From NCBI GenBank assembly GCA_001783255.1, contig MFRB01000007.1, forward strand, positions 1-14,602: a stretch of DNA of 14,602 nt. The letters are read 5' to 3'. The notes under the pieces were generated by a model. It saw only the letters and a list, made by a program, of their open reading frames with translations, was not told where the DNA came from and made no database searches. The DNA comes from Candidatus Magasanikbacteria bacterium RIFOXYD12_FULL_33_17 (lineage in GTDB: Bacteria > Patescibacteriota > Patescibacteriia > Magasanikbacterales > UBA922). Position numbers and translations under genes: made by a program. Below are positions 1 to 6,808 of the stretch, piece after piece (the stretch's first letter is position 1; each line of letters opens with the position of its first letter).

Positions 1-507
1 TTTTTTATTTTGAATTACTTTGTGTCCATCTTCTTCCAATCTTTTTAGTTCTTTTTTTGATTCTGGTGTCAATGAGTTAGGCCATACTATGGCTTTGTGG
101 ACATTGATAGCTTCCAAAAATATTGCCGGTCCTTTATAACCTTTGAAATCAGCCTCGTATGACAATCTACCCCAGACAGGATCAAGAATTATTTCTTTCT
201 TTTTTGGTTGTCTTAAAACGAATAGTTCTATACCCATCCAATCTTCTCTCGGTATTTTTTTGAGTAAGTTTGTTAGTTCAACTATTGTAAAGGTATATAG
301 ATAATCTTTTTTGGTCTTTTCAATCAGAAAAGTAATAGTTTTACTGTTTATCTTTTTTTTAATTATTTTGTAATCATATATTCTTTCCCAGAAATTTAGT
401 GAATCTGAAAATCTATTTGGGACAGTGAGCTTATTGTCTGAATCATGGCCTGATTTAGCAGTTCCTATATTTTTGTTTCTACGAGTAGGATTATATGTAC
501 TTGGCAT
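1..507 (-). CDS. Unrecognised protein, 3' end outside the window
   Basis: An open frame on the minus strand starts at the ATG read from 507 and runs 169 codons without a stop to the window edge, so the C-terminus is missing. The visible part is hydrophilic, with no signal peptide or membrane helix. It opens with a basic, Asn/Ser-rich stretch (residues 1-30), then has alternating charged and beta-like segments. The most distinctive part is about residues 88-134: EDWMGIELFVLRQP followed by a PVWGRL motif and a GPAIFLEAIN segment, and the end is Lys/Glu-rich. I do not recognise the family and assign no function. The start is supported by T at -1, as in every other gene here, and by the lack of an upstream in-frame alternative close by. 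It follows the potassium-channel gene on the same strand after 111 bases. Confidence 0.7.
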   Translation of the reverse strand, partial: MPSTYNPTRRNKNIGTAKSGHDSDNKLTVPNRFSDSLNFWERIYDYKIIKKKINSKTITFLIEKTKKDYLYTFTIVELTNLLKKIPREDWMGIELFVLRQPKKKEIILDPVWGRLSYEADFKGYKGPAIFLEAINVHKAIVWPNSLTPESKKELKRLEEDGHKVIQNKK

Positions 508-574
508 AGGTTATTTTTTTGTTATTTAAATATATTAAACATTTTTTTAAATTTATAAAGAAATAACATTAAAA

Positions 575-592
575 TTTGCTGCTAATAGCAAA
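575..592 (-). terminator. Weak terminator-like hairpin after the channel gene
   Basis: Read on the minus strand, TTTGCT and AGCAAA form a 6-bp stem with a 6-base loop, followed by TTTTAATGTT. It lies 27 bases past the channel's stop codon. The stem is short and mostly A-T, so termination would be weak. It could partly separate the channel gene from the unrecognised gene downstream. Confidence 0.35.
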
Positions 593-618
593 AGACTTAT
601 ATTTAACTTATGTATTTT

Positions 619-1428
619 TTACTTAATTTTGTCTATTTTCCACCCACAATGTGGACATTTTTCTATAACTTTTTTTTTGTTATTATTTAATTCAGCTATA
701 AAACCTGAACTAATAATACCAGTAGGTAAGGCTACTAGACCTATTCCTAATATAGCTATGAAACCACTAAGAAGTTTACCTATTATGGTTACTGGATATA
801 CATCACCATATCCAACAGTTGTGAGTGTGGCCACTGCCCACCACATAGAAGCTAATATATTAGGGAATTTATCTGGTTGAGCTCCATTTTCTACATAATA
901 CATTATGGATGATGCTAGTAACAATAATATGGTTGAGATAAAAAGTGTAGTTATTAGTATATCTTTTTCTTTTTTGAGAACTTTATAGATAAAGTGCATA
1001 GAATTATTATACCTATTTAGTTTGAAGACTCGAAGTAAACGTAACATTCTTATCATTCTTAAGTATAGTAAATTGAAAGGTATAATGAAAGGTATATAAA
1101 AAGGTAATATAGCTAAGAGATCTATAATAGCCATAAAAGAAAAAATGTAGGATAGGTAAGGATGTTTTTTTTCTTTGAATAATATTTGAGCAGTCCATAG
1201 TCTCAATAAATATTCTATTGTGAAAATTGCTATTGAGATTATCTCAAATATTTCCAGAAATATTTTTATATTTGGAGATATGTTTTGGTAAGATGAAACT
1301 GTAACAGCTATTACATTTAGTAATATGAAGCTTATGATTAGGTAGTCAAAAAAAGCACTAGCTTTGTCTTGGTCTTTTGCCTTTTCAATTATTTCAAAAG
1401 TTCTTTGTTTTAAATTTATTTTATTCAT
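619..1428 (-). CDS. Voltage-gated potassium channel (six-helix Kv type)
   Basis: This is an inner-membrane ion channel subunit of 269 residues, expected to work as a tetramer. The order is the classical one: S1 (about 28-45), S2 (about 58-78, with Glu72), S3 (about 96-117, with Asp103), an S4 voltage sensor with Arg124, Arg127, Arg130, Arg133 and Lys136 at every third position, S5 (about 156-178), the pore helix, the selectivity filter TVGYGD (204-209) and S6 (about 213-243). The TVGYGD filter indicates potassium selectivity. The short cytoplasmic tail ends in CPHCG (258-262), a half zinc-ribbon knuckle often seen in bacterial channels of this type. There is no RCK or cyclic-nucleotide domain. 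It is transcribed away from tuf and is probably unrelated to translation. The stop is TAA and the start has T at -1 without a Shine-Dalgarno. Confidence 0.93.
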   Translation of the reverse strand: MNKINLKQRTFEIIEKAKDQDKASAFFDYLIISFILLNVIAVTVSSYQNISPNIKIFLEIFEIISIAIFTIEYLLRLWTAQILFKEKKHPYLSYIFSFMAIIDLLAILPFYIPFIIPFNLLYLRMIRMLRLLRVFKLNRYNNSMHFIYKVLKKEKDILITTLFISTILLLLASSIMYYVENGAQPDKFPNILASMWWAVATLTTVGYGDVYPVTIIGKLLSGFIAILGIGLVALPTGIISSGFIAELNNNKKKVIEKCPHCGWKIDKIK

Positions 1429-1455
1429 AATTTGGATTGATTATTTTATTTTATA

Positions 1456-1485
1456 ATAATACCACTTTTCTTTTATTTTCGGCAA
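1456..1485 (-). promoter_or_regulatory. Possible promoter of the potassium-channel gene
   Basis: On the minus strand, TTGCCG (1485-1480) and TATTAT (1461-1456) are separated by 18 bases, a fair sigma70-type match about 30 bases before the ATG. The surroundings are very AT-rich, so a chance match is possible. Confidence 0.35.
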
Positions 1486-1495
1486 ATATTTTTAG

Positions 1496-1518
1496 CTATT
1501 TTTGTAGTATAAAAATAG
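1496..1518. other. AT-rich inverted repeat between divergent genes
   Basis: CTATTTTT and AAAAATAG form a perfect 8-bp inverted repeat around a 7-base centre. It sits upstream of both divergent promoters and could be an operator or simply a chance AT hairpin. There is no T-tract to suggest a terminator. Confidence 0.3.
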
Positions 1519-1567
1519 TATTCATTTAATTATATTCTGTTTCCACAGTTATTCCCCAACACAGCTC

Positions 1568-1596
1568 TTGACTTGTCTAGAATTTTAGTTTATAAT
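1568..1596 (+). promoter_or_regulatory. Strong sigma70-type promoter of tuf
   Basis: TTGACT (1568-1573) and a perfect TATAAT (1591-1596) are separated by exactly 17 bases. Transcription would start near 1603, giving a 5' untranslated leader of about 120 bases before tuf. Only one base departs from the textbook consensus, which fits the very high expression expected of EF-Tu. Confidence 0.85.
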
Positions 1597-1623
1597 CACA
1601 CCGCATAATTTTTATGTATTTTT

Positions 1624-1706
1624 TTGCTCTAACAGGGCAATGTATTTATAAATATTCAAGGTCGCTGGACACAAATCTAACTGGGCCATCCCATGTTAGA
1701 GCGGCC
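1624..1706 (+). promoter_or_regulatory. Structured 5' leader of tuf with competing pairings
   Basis: The leader can form hairpin 1 (TTGCTC 1624-1629 with GGGCAA 1635-1640) and a compound hairpin 2: GGTCGCT (1660-1666) with AGCGGCC (1700-1706), CTAAC (1677-1681) with GTTAG (1695-1699), and TGGG with CCCA around a CCAT loop (1682-1693). In addition, GCTCTAACA (1626-1634) is perfectly complementary to TGTTAGAGC (1694-1702). That 9-bp pairing would exclude both hairpins, or form a pseudoknot with part of them. No known riboswitch class is recognised. The pairings are read from the sequence; a regulatory role is inferred. Confidence 0.5.
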
Positions 1707-1723
1707 AAAGCTACCATAGTAAT

Positions 1724-2914
1724 ATGGCAGAATTTCAAAGAACCAAAGTTCACGTTAACGTTGGTACAATTGGTCACGTTGACCACGGTAAGACTACTCT
1801 TACTGCAGCTATCTTGAAAGTAGCTTCAGCACATGGTCTTATTGCACAAGACAAAGATATTAGTGCTATCGACGCTGCTCCTGAAGAGCGCGAGCGTGGT
1901 ATTACCATCGCTACAGCTCACGTTGAGTATGAGACTGAAAAACGTCACTACGCTCATGTGGATTGTCCAGGCCATGCTGATTATGTCAAAAACATGATTA
2001 CTGGTGCTGCTCAAATGGATGGTGCTGTACTAGTAGTTTCAGCTGCAGATGGTCCAATGCCTCAAACTCGTGAACATATCTTGCTTGCTCGTCAAGTTGG
2101 TATACCTAGAATTATTGTTTTCTTAAACAAAGTTGACCAAGTATCTGATCCAGAACTTATCGACCTAGTTGAAGAAGAAGTAAGAGATTTGCTTAAAAAA
2201 TATGAATTCCCTGGAGACGAAACACCTATCATCCGTGGTAGTGCTCTAAAAGCTCTTGAGAATCCAAATGATCCTGAAGCTTCAAAACCAGTTATGGATT
2301 TGTTAAATGCTTTGGATACTTATTTCCCAGATCCAGTTCGTGCTTTAGACAAAGATTTCTTAATGTCTATTGAAGACGTCTTCTCAATTGAAGGACGTGG
2401 TACTGTAGTTACTGGTCGTATTGACCGTGGTGTAGTAAAAGTAGGCGATGAAGTAGAAATCGTTGGTATGCACGAAGAATCAAGTAAAACTACTGTTACT
2501 GGTATCGAAATGTTTAACAAGAGTCTAAGTCAAGGTCAAGCTGGAGACAACGCTGGTATCCTTCTTCGTGGTACTAAGAAAGATGATGTACAACGTGGTC
2601 AAGTTTTGGCTAAAACAGGTACAATTACTCCTCATACAGAATTTGAAGCTGAAGTAGTTGCTCTTACTAAAGAAGAAGGTGGACGTCATAAACCTTTTTT
2701 CAATGGTTACAAACCTCAATTTTACATCAACACAACTGATGTAACTGGTGATGTAAATTTACCAGCTGGTACAGAAATGGTTATGCCAGGAGACACTGTT
2801 AACTTAACAATCAAACTTATCGTTCCAGTTGCTTTGGAAGAAAAACTACGTTTCGCTATCCGCGAAGGTGGTCGTACTGTAGGCGCTGGTGTAGTAACTA
2901 AAATTATCAAATAA
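1724..2914 (+). CDS. tuf: Translation elongation factor Tu
   Basis: EF-Tu is the GTPase that delivers aminoacyl-tRNA to the ribosomal A site in the cytoplasm. The protein is full length (396 residues) and has every GTP-binding motif: P-loop GHVDHGKT (17-24), switch I RGITIA with Thr61, DCPGH (80-84) with catalytic His84, NKVD (135-138) and SALK (173-176). Domains 2 and 3 follow from about 205 and 300 to the C-terminus at Lys396. The gene lies directly upstream of rpsJ without the rpsL, rpsG and fusA genes that precede it in the classical str operon, and it has its own strong promoter and structured leader. Its base composition differs from the rest: 33 of 60 bases at 1861-1920 are G or C, against 18 of 60 at 4981-5040 in rplD. 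Selected codon use for very high expression is the likely reason. Confidence 0.98.
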   Translation: MAEFQRTKVHVNVGTIGHVDHGKTTLTAAILKVASAHGLIAQDKDISAIDAAPEERERGITIATAHVEYETEKRHYAHVDCPGHADYVKNMITGAAQMDGAVLVVSAADGPMPQTREHILLARQVGIPRIIVFLNKVDQVSDPELIDLVEEEVRDLLKKYEFPGDETPIIRGSALKALENPNDPEASKPVMDLLNALDTYFPDPVRALDKDFLMSIEDVFSIEGRGTVVTGRIDRGVVKVGDEVEIVGMHEESSKTTVTGIEMFNKSLSQGQAGDNAGILLRGTKKDDVQRGQVLAKTGTITPHTEFEAEVVALTKEEGGRHKPFFNGYKPQFYINTTDVTGDVNLPAGTEMVMPGDTVNLTIKLIVPVALEEKLRFAIREGGRTVGAGVVTKIIK

Positions 2915-2924
2915 AAGTAATCAC

Positions 2925-2956
2925 TCAAGCCTCCGCCCTTTTGGTCGGGGGCTTGA
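2925..2956 (+). other. GC-rich hairpin between tuf and rpsJ
   Basis: TCAAGCC (2925-2931) pairs with GGCTTGA (2950-2956), and the stem continues with TCCG/CGGG and CC/GG around a TTTT loop, for roughly 13 bp including one G-U pair. It starts 10 bases after the tuf stop. There is no run of T on either side, so it is not a canonical terminator. A role in protecting or processing the mRNA, to set EF-Tu apart from S10, is a reasonable inference. Confidence 0.6.
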
Positions 2957-2976
2957 TATTGCCTAATTAATTAATT

Positions 2977-3318
2977 ATGTCAGACAACGCAAATAACACA
3001 AACAACAAAGCAGAAAGTAAGTTACGTATCAAAATCAAATCTTATGATAGTAAAATTTTGGATATCGCTACCAAAACTATTATCGACACTGCAGAAAGAA
3101 ATAGTGTAAAAGTAGTTGGTCCAGTACCACTTCCTACAAATATCAATAAATACAGTGTTAACAGAGCTACTTTTGTTCACAAAACAGCTCAAGAACAATT
3201 TGAAATGCGTACACACAAACGTCTTATCGATATTTTAAATCCAACCCCAAAGGCTATTGATGCTCTTATGAATTTGAACTTGCCAAGTGGTGTGGACGTA
3301 GAAATAAAGATGATGTAA
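2977..3318 (+). CDS. rpsJ: Small-subunit ribosomal protein S10 (uS10)
   Basis: S10 is a 30S head protein that in many bacteria also serves in transcription antitermination with NusB. The core begins at about residue 15 (KLRIKIKSYD), followed by GPVPLPT (48-54) and the signature QFEMRTHKRLIDI (74-86). At 113 residues it is about 10 longer than usual because of an Asn-rich N-terminal extension. It lies 62 bases after tuf and 432 bases before rplC, so it is separated from the rest of the S10 cluster by a strong promoter. The start is an ATG after an AT-only stretch with T at -1. Confidence 0.97.
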   Translation: MSDNANNTNNKAESKLRIKIKSYDSKILDIATKTIIDTAERNSVKVVGPVPLPTNINKYSVNRATFVHKTAQEQFEMRTHKRLIDILNPTPKAIDALMNLNLPSGVDVEIKMM

Positions 3319-3393
3319 TATCTGTTCACATAAGTTGTTCGTTTAGTACTTTAAAAAATCTTAATAAGTTGGGGATATGTTGACATATTATCC

Positions 3394-3422
3394 TTGACAT
3401 TTTGTTTTGTTTGCGTTAAAAT
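3394..3422 (+). promoter_or_regulatory. Strong sigma70-type promoter of the rplC-onward operon
   Basis: A perfect TTGACA (3394-3399) and TAAAAT (3417-3422) are separated by exactly 17 bases. Transcription would begin near 3430, about 320 bases before rplC. Just upstream, 3373-3393 is a loose palindrome (GGATA ... TATCC) holding a second TTGACA (3380-3385), so a protein-binding site next to the -35 box is possible. Confidence 0.85.
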
Positions 3423-3591
3423 AGTGCAGTTGTTATTAATTACTAATTTAGTTAGTCCAAAAAACAATTTTTATAGAACAGATAAGATCTGAGTTTAATC
3501 TCAAGAAAACATCTGAAAGTAATAAAATTTGTTAGACGGAGGTTTCATTACATTTATTAATCGCCTTACAACCAATTTTTGGTCTTGAAGG

Positions 3592-3644
3592 CTAGAGATG
3601 AGTAAAGCAAACAATTGTTTGTGGTATTCATTTCTAGTTTTTTT
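3592..3644 (+). terminator. Attenuator-like hairpin with T-tract before rplC
   Basis: CTAGAGATGAGTA (3592-3604) pairs with TATTCATTTCTAG (3625-3637) over 13 bp with two G-U pairs. The top continues as CAAAC/GTTTG around AATT. Seven T follow at once (3638-3644). This is the layout of an intrinsic terminator, although the stem is AT-rich. It lies inside the leader and about 100 bases before rplC, so it would act as an attenuator rather than as an operon end. Confidence 0.55.
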
Positions 3645-3663
3645 ATTACGAAAAAAGGTGTAA
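3598..3663 (+). CDS. Possible 21-residue leader peptide
   Basis: An ATG at 3598 opens a 21-codon frame ending in TAA. The product is MSKANNCLWYSF followed by LVFLLRKKV, hydrophobic with a basic tail. The frame covers the whole terminator-like hairpin, so a ribosome on it would disrupt the hairpin. Against it, the base before the ATG is G, while all 24 assigned genes have T, and the ribosome-binding context is poor. It may be a chance frame. Confidence 0.2.
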   Translation: MSKANNCLWYSFLVFLLRKKV

Positions 3664-3750
3664 CCAAAGTCGTACATTCTGTTTATACTAAATATGTATT
3701 AAATAGTATTGAGACGACCAATTAAATAACGCCTTCTCGCAATTCATATT

Positions 3751-4524
3751 ATGAAATTTATTATCGGGAAAAAATTAGACATGACACAGGTTTTTCGTGA
3801 AGATGGTACTGTAGTTCCAGTTACCAGAATTCAAGCAGGACCTTGTACTGTTACCAAAGTAAATACTTTGGAAAAAGATGGAGTAAAATCAGTCCAAGTT
3901 GGTTTTGGAACACAAAAAGTGTTCAGATTAAGTAAACCAGAAAAAGGACATCTTAAAGGTGTTAGTGTAGATGGCAATAGTAATAATACTGTTCGCTATT
4001 TGCATAACTTCAATAATGATAACGATTTGAAACGTGGTGATGTCTTTACAGTTAGTATTTTTGCAAAAGGAGAAAAAGTTCAAGTAAGTGGTAATTCAAA
4101 AGGTAGAGGATTTCAAGGTGTTGTTAAACGTCATGGTTTCCATGGTTCTCTAGCTTCTCATGGTCATAAAGATCAATTACGCATGCCTGGTAGTATTGGC
4201 GCCGGTGGTGTTCAACACGTATTCAAAGGTACACGTATGGCTGGTCATATGGGTGATGAAAGAATTACTGTGAAGAATTTGGAAATTATGGAATTAAATC
4301 CAGAAAATAATGAAATCTGGGTAAAAGGTGCTATTCCTGGTGCCAGAAATGGTGTGGTTTATATTTTTTCTCATGATGGTGAAGTAGTACCTCAAATTGT
4401 AGAAGAAATTGTTGAAGTTACACCTGAAGTAGAAGTTAAAGAAGAAATAAAAGTAGAAGAAAATACTTCTGAAAAAAAAGAATCAGCCACTGAAGAAGTT
4501 AAGGCTGATAAGGAATCTAACTAG
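3751..4524 (+). CDS. rplC: Large-subunit ribosomal protein L3 (uL3) with acidic tail
   Basis: L3 is a primary 23S rRNA binder near the peptidyl-transferase centre. The N-terminus GKKLDMTQVF, the central loop SGNSKGRGFQGVVKRHGF (113-130), the LRMPGSIGAGG segment (143-153) and FKGTRMAGHMG (158-168) are typical. The segment that holds the methylated glutamine in Escherichia coli L3 reads GAGG here, so that glutamine appears absent. The core ends near residue 210. Residues 211-257 are an unusual tail with 16 acidic residues and 6 lysines, surprising for an rRNA-binding protein. It is the first gene after the long leader and lies 8 bases before rplD. The stop is TAG. Confidence 0.97.
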   Translation: MKFIIGKKLDMTQVFREDGTVVPVTRIQAGPCTVTKVNTLEKDGVKSVQVGFGTQKVFRLSKPEKGHLKGVSVDGNSNNTVRYLHNFNNDNDLKRGDVFTVSIFAKGEKVQVSGNSKGRGFQGVVKRHGFHGSLASHGHKDQLRMPGSIGAGGVQHVFKGTRMAGHMGDERITVKNLEIMELNPENNEIWVKGAIPGARNGVVYIFSHDGEVVPQIVEEIVEVTPEVEVKEEIKVEENTSEKKESATEEVKADKESN

Positions 4525-4532
4525 TTTTATAT

Positions 4533-5165
4533 ATGACAAAAGTTGCAATGTACAATTCAAAAGCTGAACAAGTAAAAGATTTTGAATTAAATGACGTTGT
4601 TTTTGCTACACCAATTAACAAAGAAGTTGTTCATCAAGTATTTACTGCAATGCGTGCTAATGCTCGTCAACCTTGGGCAGATACAAAAGATAGAAGTGAA
4701 GTTTCTGGTGGTGGTCGTAAGCCTTGGAAACAAAAAGGTACTGGACGTGCTCGTCACGGTTCTAACCGTTCTCCTATTTGGAGTGGTGGTGGTATTACTT
4801 TTGGTCCTTTGAGTACACGTAATTACAAACAAAAAATTAATAGAAAAGTAAACAATTTAGCTACTCGTATGTGTTTGAGTGATAAATTGTCTGGTAGTAA
4901 AATTGTTGTTTTAGACAAATTTGAATTTTCTGGCAAAACAAAAGAAGTTGCTGATTTGGCTAAAAAATTATTAGCAGAAGTTAGACCAACTTTAGTTGTT
5001 TTAAATGATGAAGCTAATGCTGAAAATATCAAAGCTTTGAGAAATATCAAAAATTTCAATATTGTAAGAGCTCAAGATGTAAATGTTTTAGATTTACTTA
5101 ACAACCAATATTTACTTATTAGTGAAGAAGGTGTTAAATTTTTGGAAAAACGTTTAGTAAAATAA
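4533..5165 (+). CDS. rplD: Large-subunit ribosomal protein L4 (uL4)
   Basis: L4 binds 23S rRNA and sends a loop into the polypeptide exit tunnel. In enterobacteria it also represses its own operon. The exit-tunnel loop is clear at residues 56-92 (GGGRKPWKQKGTGRARHGS, then the SPIWSGGGITFGP segment). The globular part continues with the LSDKLSGSKIVVLD strand and ends with a short helix and VKFLEKRLVK. At 210 residues the length is normal. It follows rplC by 8 bases. If the leader ahead of rplC is autoregulatory, L4 is the first candidate regulator by analogy with Escherichia coli; the sequence does not prove it. Confidence 0.97.
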   Translation: MTKVAMYNSKAEQVKDFELNDVVFATPINKEVVHQVFTAMRANARQPWADTKDRSEVSGGGRKPWKQKGTGRARHGSNRSPIWSGGGITFGPLSTRNYKQKINRKVNNLATRMCLSDKLSGSKIVVLDKFEFSGKTKEVADLAKKLLAEVRPTLVVLNDEANAENIKALRNIKNFNIVRAQDVNVLDLLNNQYLLISEEGVKFLEKRLVK

Positions 5166-5185
5166 TTTAGGATTTAAATTTATAT

Positions 5186-5599
5186 ATGGGTTTATTAGAT
5201 AAATGGTCAAAAAAAGATGAAGCAAAGCCAGTTGAAAAAACTAAGGCTCCTGTTAAAGCTGAAAAAAAATCCTCAGAAAAAACTGAAACAAAAAAGTCTA
5301 GTGCATCTATCAAAGGTAGTGCTCATATAGTTATTTTGAAACCACTTGTGAGTGAAAAAGCTACTATGGCTGAAGTAAATGCTCAATATACTTTTTTAGT
5401 AAATACTAAAACTAATAAAACAGAAATAAAAAAAGCTGTTAAACAAATATACGGTGTTTTACCTACATCTGTAAGAGTAGCTAATTTTGAAGGTAAACGT
5501 ACTCGTTCTGGTAATGTGCATGGTAAAAGAAGTGATTTTAAAAAAGCTATTGTAACTTTACCAAAAGGGCACAGTATTAATATCCATGAAGGTGTTTAA
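5186..5599 (+). CDS. rplW: Large-subunit ribosomal protein L23 (uL23) with N-terminal extension
   Basis: L23 sits at the exit of the polypeptide tunnel and is the docking site for trigger factor and the signal recognition particle. The core starts at about residue 47 with IVILKPLVSEKAT (48-60), followed by YTFLVNTKTNKTEIKKAVKQIYGV and the extended loop KRTRSGNVHGKRSDFKKA. At 137 residues it is about 40 longer than usual. The excess is at the N-terminus: GLLDKW, then a Lys/Glu/Ala-rich stretch to residue 42. An N-terminal extension here would project near the tunnel exit. Extensions of this kind are common in Parcubacteria-like genomes. The start is supported by T at -1 and a 20-base spacing from rplD. 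Confidence 0.95.
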   Translation: MGLLDKWSKKDEAKPVEKTKAPVKAEKKSSEKTETKKSSASIKGSAHIVILKPLVSEKATMAEVNAQYTFLVNTKTNKTEIKKAVKQIYGVLPTSVRVANFEGKRTRSGNVHGKRSDFKKAIVTLPKGHSINIHEGV

Positions 5600-5612
5600 T
5601 TAATCAAATATT

Positions 5613-6461
5613 ATGGCAGTTAGAAAGTATAAACCAACAACTCCAGGCAGACGCCAATCAAGTGTTCAAGATTTTTCAGATATCACAAAAAAAAGACCAG
5701 AAAAATCTTTGACAAGTGTGTTAAACAGAAAAGCTGGTCGTAATAATACTGGTAAAATAACTGTACGTCATCGTGGAGGCGGTACTAAACGTTTTTATAG
5801 ACATGTTGATTTTGCTCGTACTAATTTTGATATGCCAGTTACTGTTGTGGCGATTGAATATGATCCAAATCGTGGTGCTCGTATTGCGTTAGTAGAAGAT
5901 AAAAATAAAGACAAATCTTATATCTTGGCTGAAAAAACCATGAAAGTTGGAGATGTTGTTGTTTCTTCAAAAAATAAAATTGAACCTAAAGCTGGTAATC
6001 GTATGCCTTTGGAATATATTCCATCTGGTATGAATGTTTACAATGTTGAAATGGAACCAGGCAAAGGTGGTCAAGCTGTTCGTAGTGCTGGTAATTATGC
6101 TCAAATCATGGTTATTGAAGGTAAACATGCTCAACTAAAAATGCCATCTACTGAAATTAGATTGATTGCCAAAGAATGTATGGCTACTATTGGTGAAGTA
6201 AGTAATTCTGATTATAAACTTGTACGTTGGGGAAAAGCTGGTAGAATGAGATACAGAGGTATCAAACCTACTGTAAAAGGTAAGAATATGAACCCTGTTG
6301 ACCATCCACATGGTGGTGGTGAAGGGCATAGTCCTATCGGTTTACGTAAAGGTCCTCGTACTAAATGGGGCAAACCTGCGCTTGGTGTTAAGACTCGTAA
6401 ACCAAAGCAATCTAGTGGTAAGTTTATTGTCTCAAGAAGAAAAAGTAAAAAGAAAAAATAA
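5613..6461 (+). CDS. rplB: Large-subunit ribosomal protein L2 (uL2)
   Basis: L2 is one of the most conserved 23S rRNA binders, needed for subunit association and peptidyl-transferase function. At 282 residues it is near the usual 275. Visible landmarks are the N-terminal KYKPTTPGRR, the basic KITVRHRGGGTKRFYR (48-63), YDPNRGARIALV (83-94), the SAGNYAQI segment (158-165) and the hallmark NPVDHPHGGGEG with His231 and His233. The C-terminus is a run of lysines. It lies 13 bases after rplW and 20 before rpsS. Nothing is unusual. Confidence 0.98.
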   Translation: MAVRKYKPTTPGRRQSSVQDFSDITKKRPEKSLTSVLNRKAGRNNTGKITVRHRGGGTKRFYRHVDFARTNFDMPVTVVAIEYDPNRGARIALVEDKNKDKSYILAEKTMKVGDVVVSSKNKIEPKAGNRMPLEYIPSGMNVYNVEMEPGKGGQAVRSAGNYAQIMVIEGKHAQLKMPSTEIRLIAKECMATIGEVSNSDYKLVRWGKAGRMRYRGIKPTVKGKNMNPVDHPHGGGEGHSPIGLRKGPRTKWGKPALGVKTRKPKQSSGKFIVSRRKSKKKK

Positions 6462-6481
6462 TATTTATTAAATAGCAATTT

Positions 6482-6781
6482 ATGTCTAGAAGTTTGAAAA
6501 AAGGACCTAGTATTGATCCAAAATTACTTGCCAAAGTACAAAAAGCTTTGAGTATTGGTGACAAAAAATCTATCAAAACCTGGTCTCGCGCTTGCGTGAT
6601 TACTCCAGAGATGGTTGGTTTCAACTTTTTGGTACACAATGGCAAGGAATTTTTGGAAGTATTTGTCGATGAAAATAAAGTCGGACATAAACTTGGTGAA
6701 TTTTCTCCAACTCGTAAATTTAGAGGACATGGCGGTAAAATGGCCAAAGAACAAACCAAAGGTGCCCCTGCTGCAAAATAG
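6482..6781 (+). CDS. rpsS: Small-subunit ribosomal protein S19 (uS19)
   Basis: S19 lies in the 30S head, contacts S13 and approaches A-site and P-site tRNA. The protein opens with SRSLKKGP (2-9) and has TWSRACVITPEMVG (33-46), VHNGKEF (51-57) and the signature GHKLGEFSPTRKFRGH (68-83). At 99 residues it is slightly longer than usual because of a short basic tail. The stop is TAG. It lies between rplB and rplV as in nearly all bacteria. Confidence 0.98.
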   Translation: MSRSLKKGPSIDPKLLAKVQKALSIGDKKSIKTWSRACVITPEMVGFNFLVHNGKEFLEVFVDENKVGHKLGEFSPTRKFRGHGGKMAKEQTKGAPAAK

Positions 6782-6808
6782 TTTTTCCTAAAAAACATTA
6801 ACTAACAT

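Larger units (their letters stand above)
3430..3750 (+). promoter_or_regulatory. Long structured leader of rplC-rplD
   Basis: This 321-base stretch has no ordinary gene and would be transcribed from the promoter just before it. Visible structures are a CAGAT/ATCTG hairpin near 3480, GCCTT/AAGGC with an inner ACCA/TGGT (3563-3592), a long terminator-like hairpin (3592-3637) and a bipartite hairpin in which GTCGT (3669-3673) faces ACGAC (3714-3718) and ATACTA faces TAGTAT. GGAGG occurs at 3539-3543 but no start codon follows it. In Escherichia coli the S10 operon leader is controlled by L4 through attenuation; here the leader lies just upstream of rplC-rplD (L3-L4), so similar control by L4 is possible. 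No known leader motif is recognised. Confidence 0.55.

Noticed and set aside
629..880. Plus-strand frame opposite the potassium channel and similar frames opposite ribosomal genes
   Set aside because: They are antisense shadows of clear genes, with no recognisable protein features.
1541..1562. DnaA-box-like sequence (TTCCACAG, TTATTCCCC) as a hint of an origin
   Set aside because: No full TTATNCACA match or cluster is present, and the setting is an ordinary divergent promoter region.
1600..1723. tRNA gene in the tuf leader or the other gaps
   Set aside because: No cloverleaf with a T-arm GTTCRA box and a CCA-side stem can be drawn in any gap.
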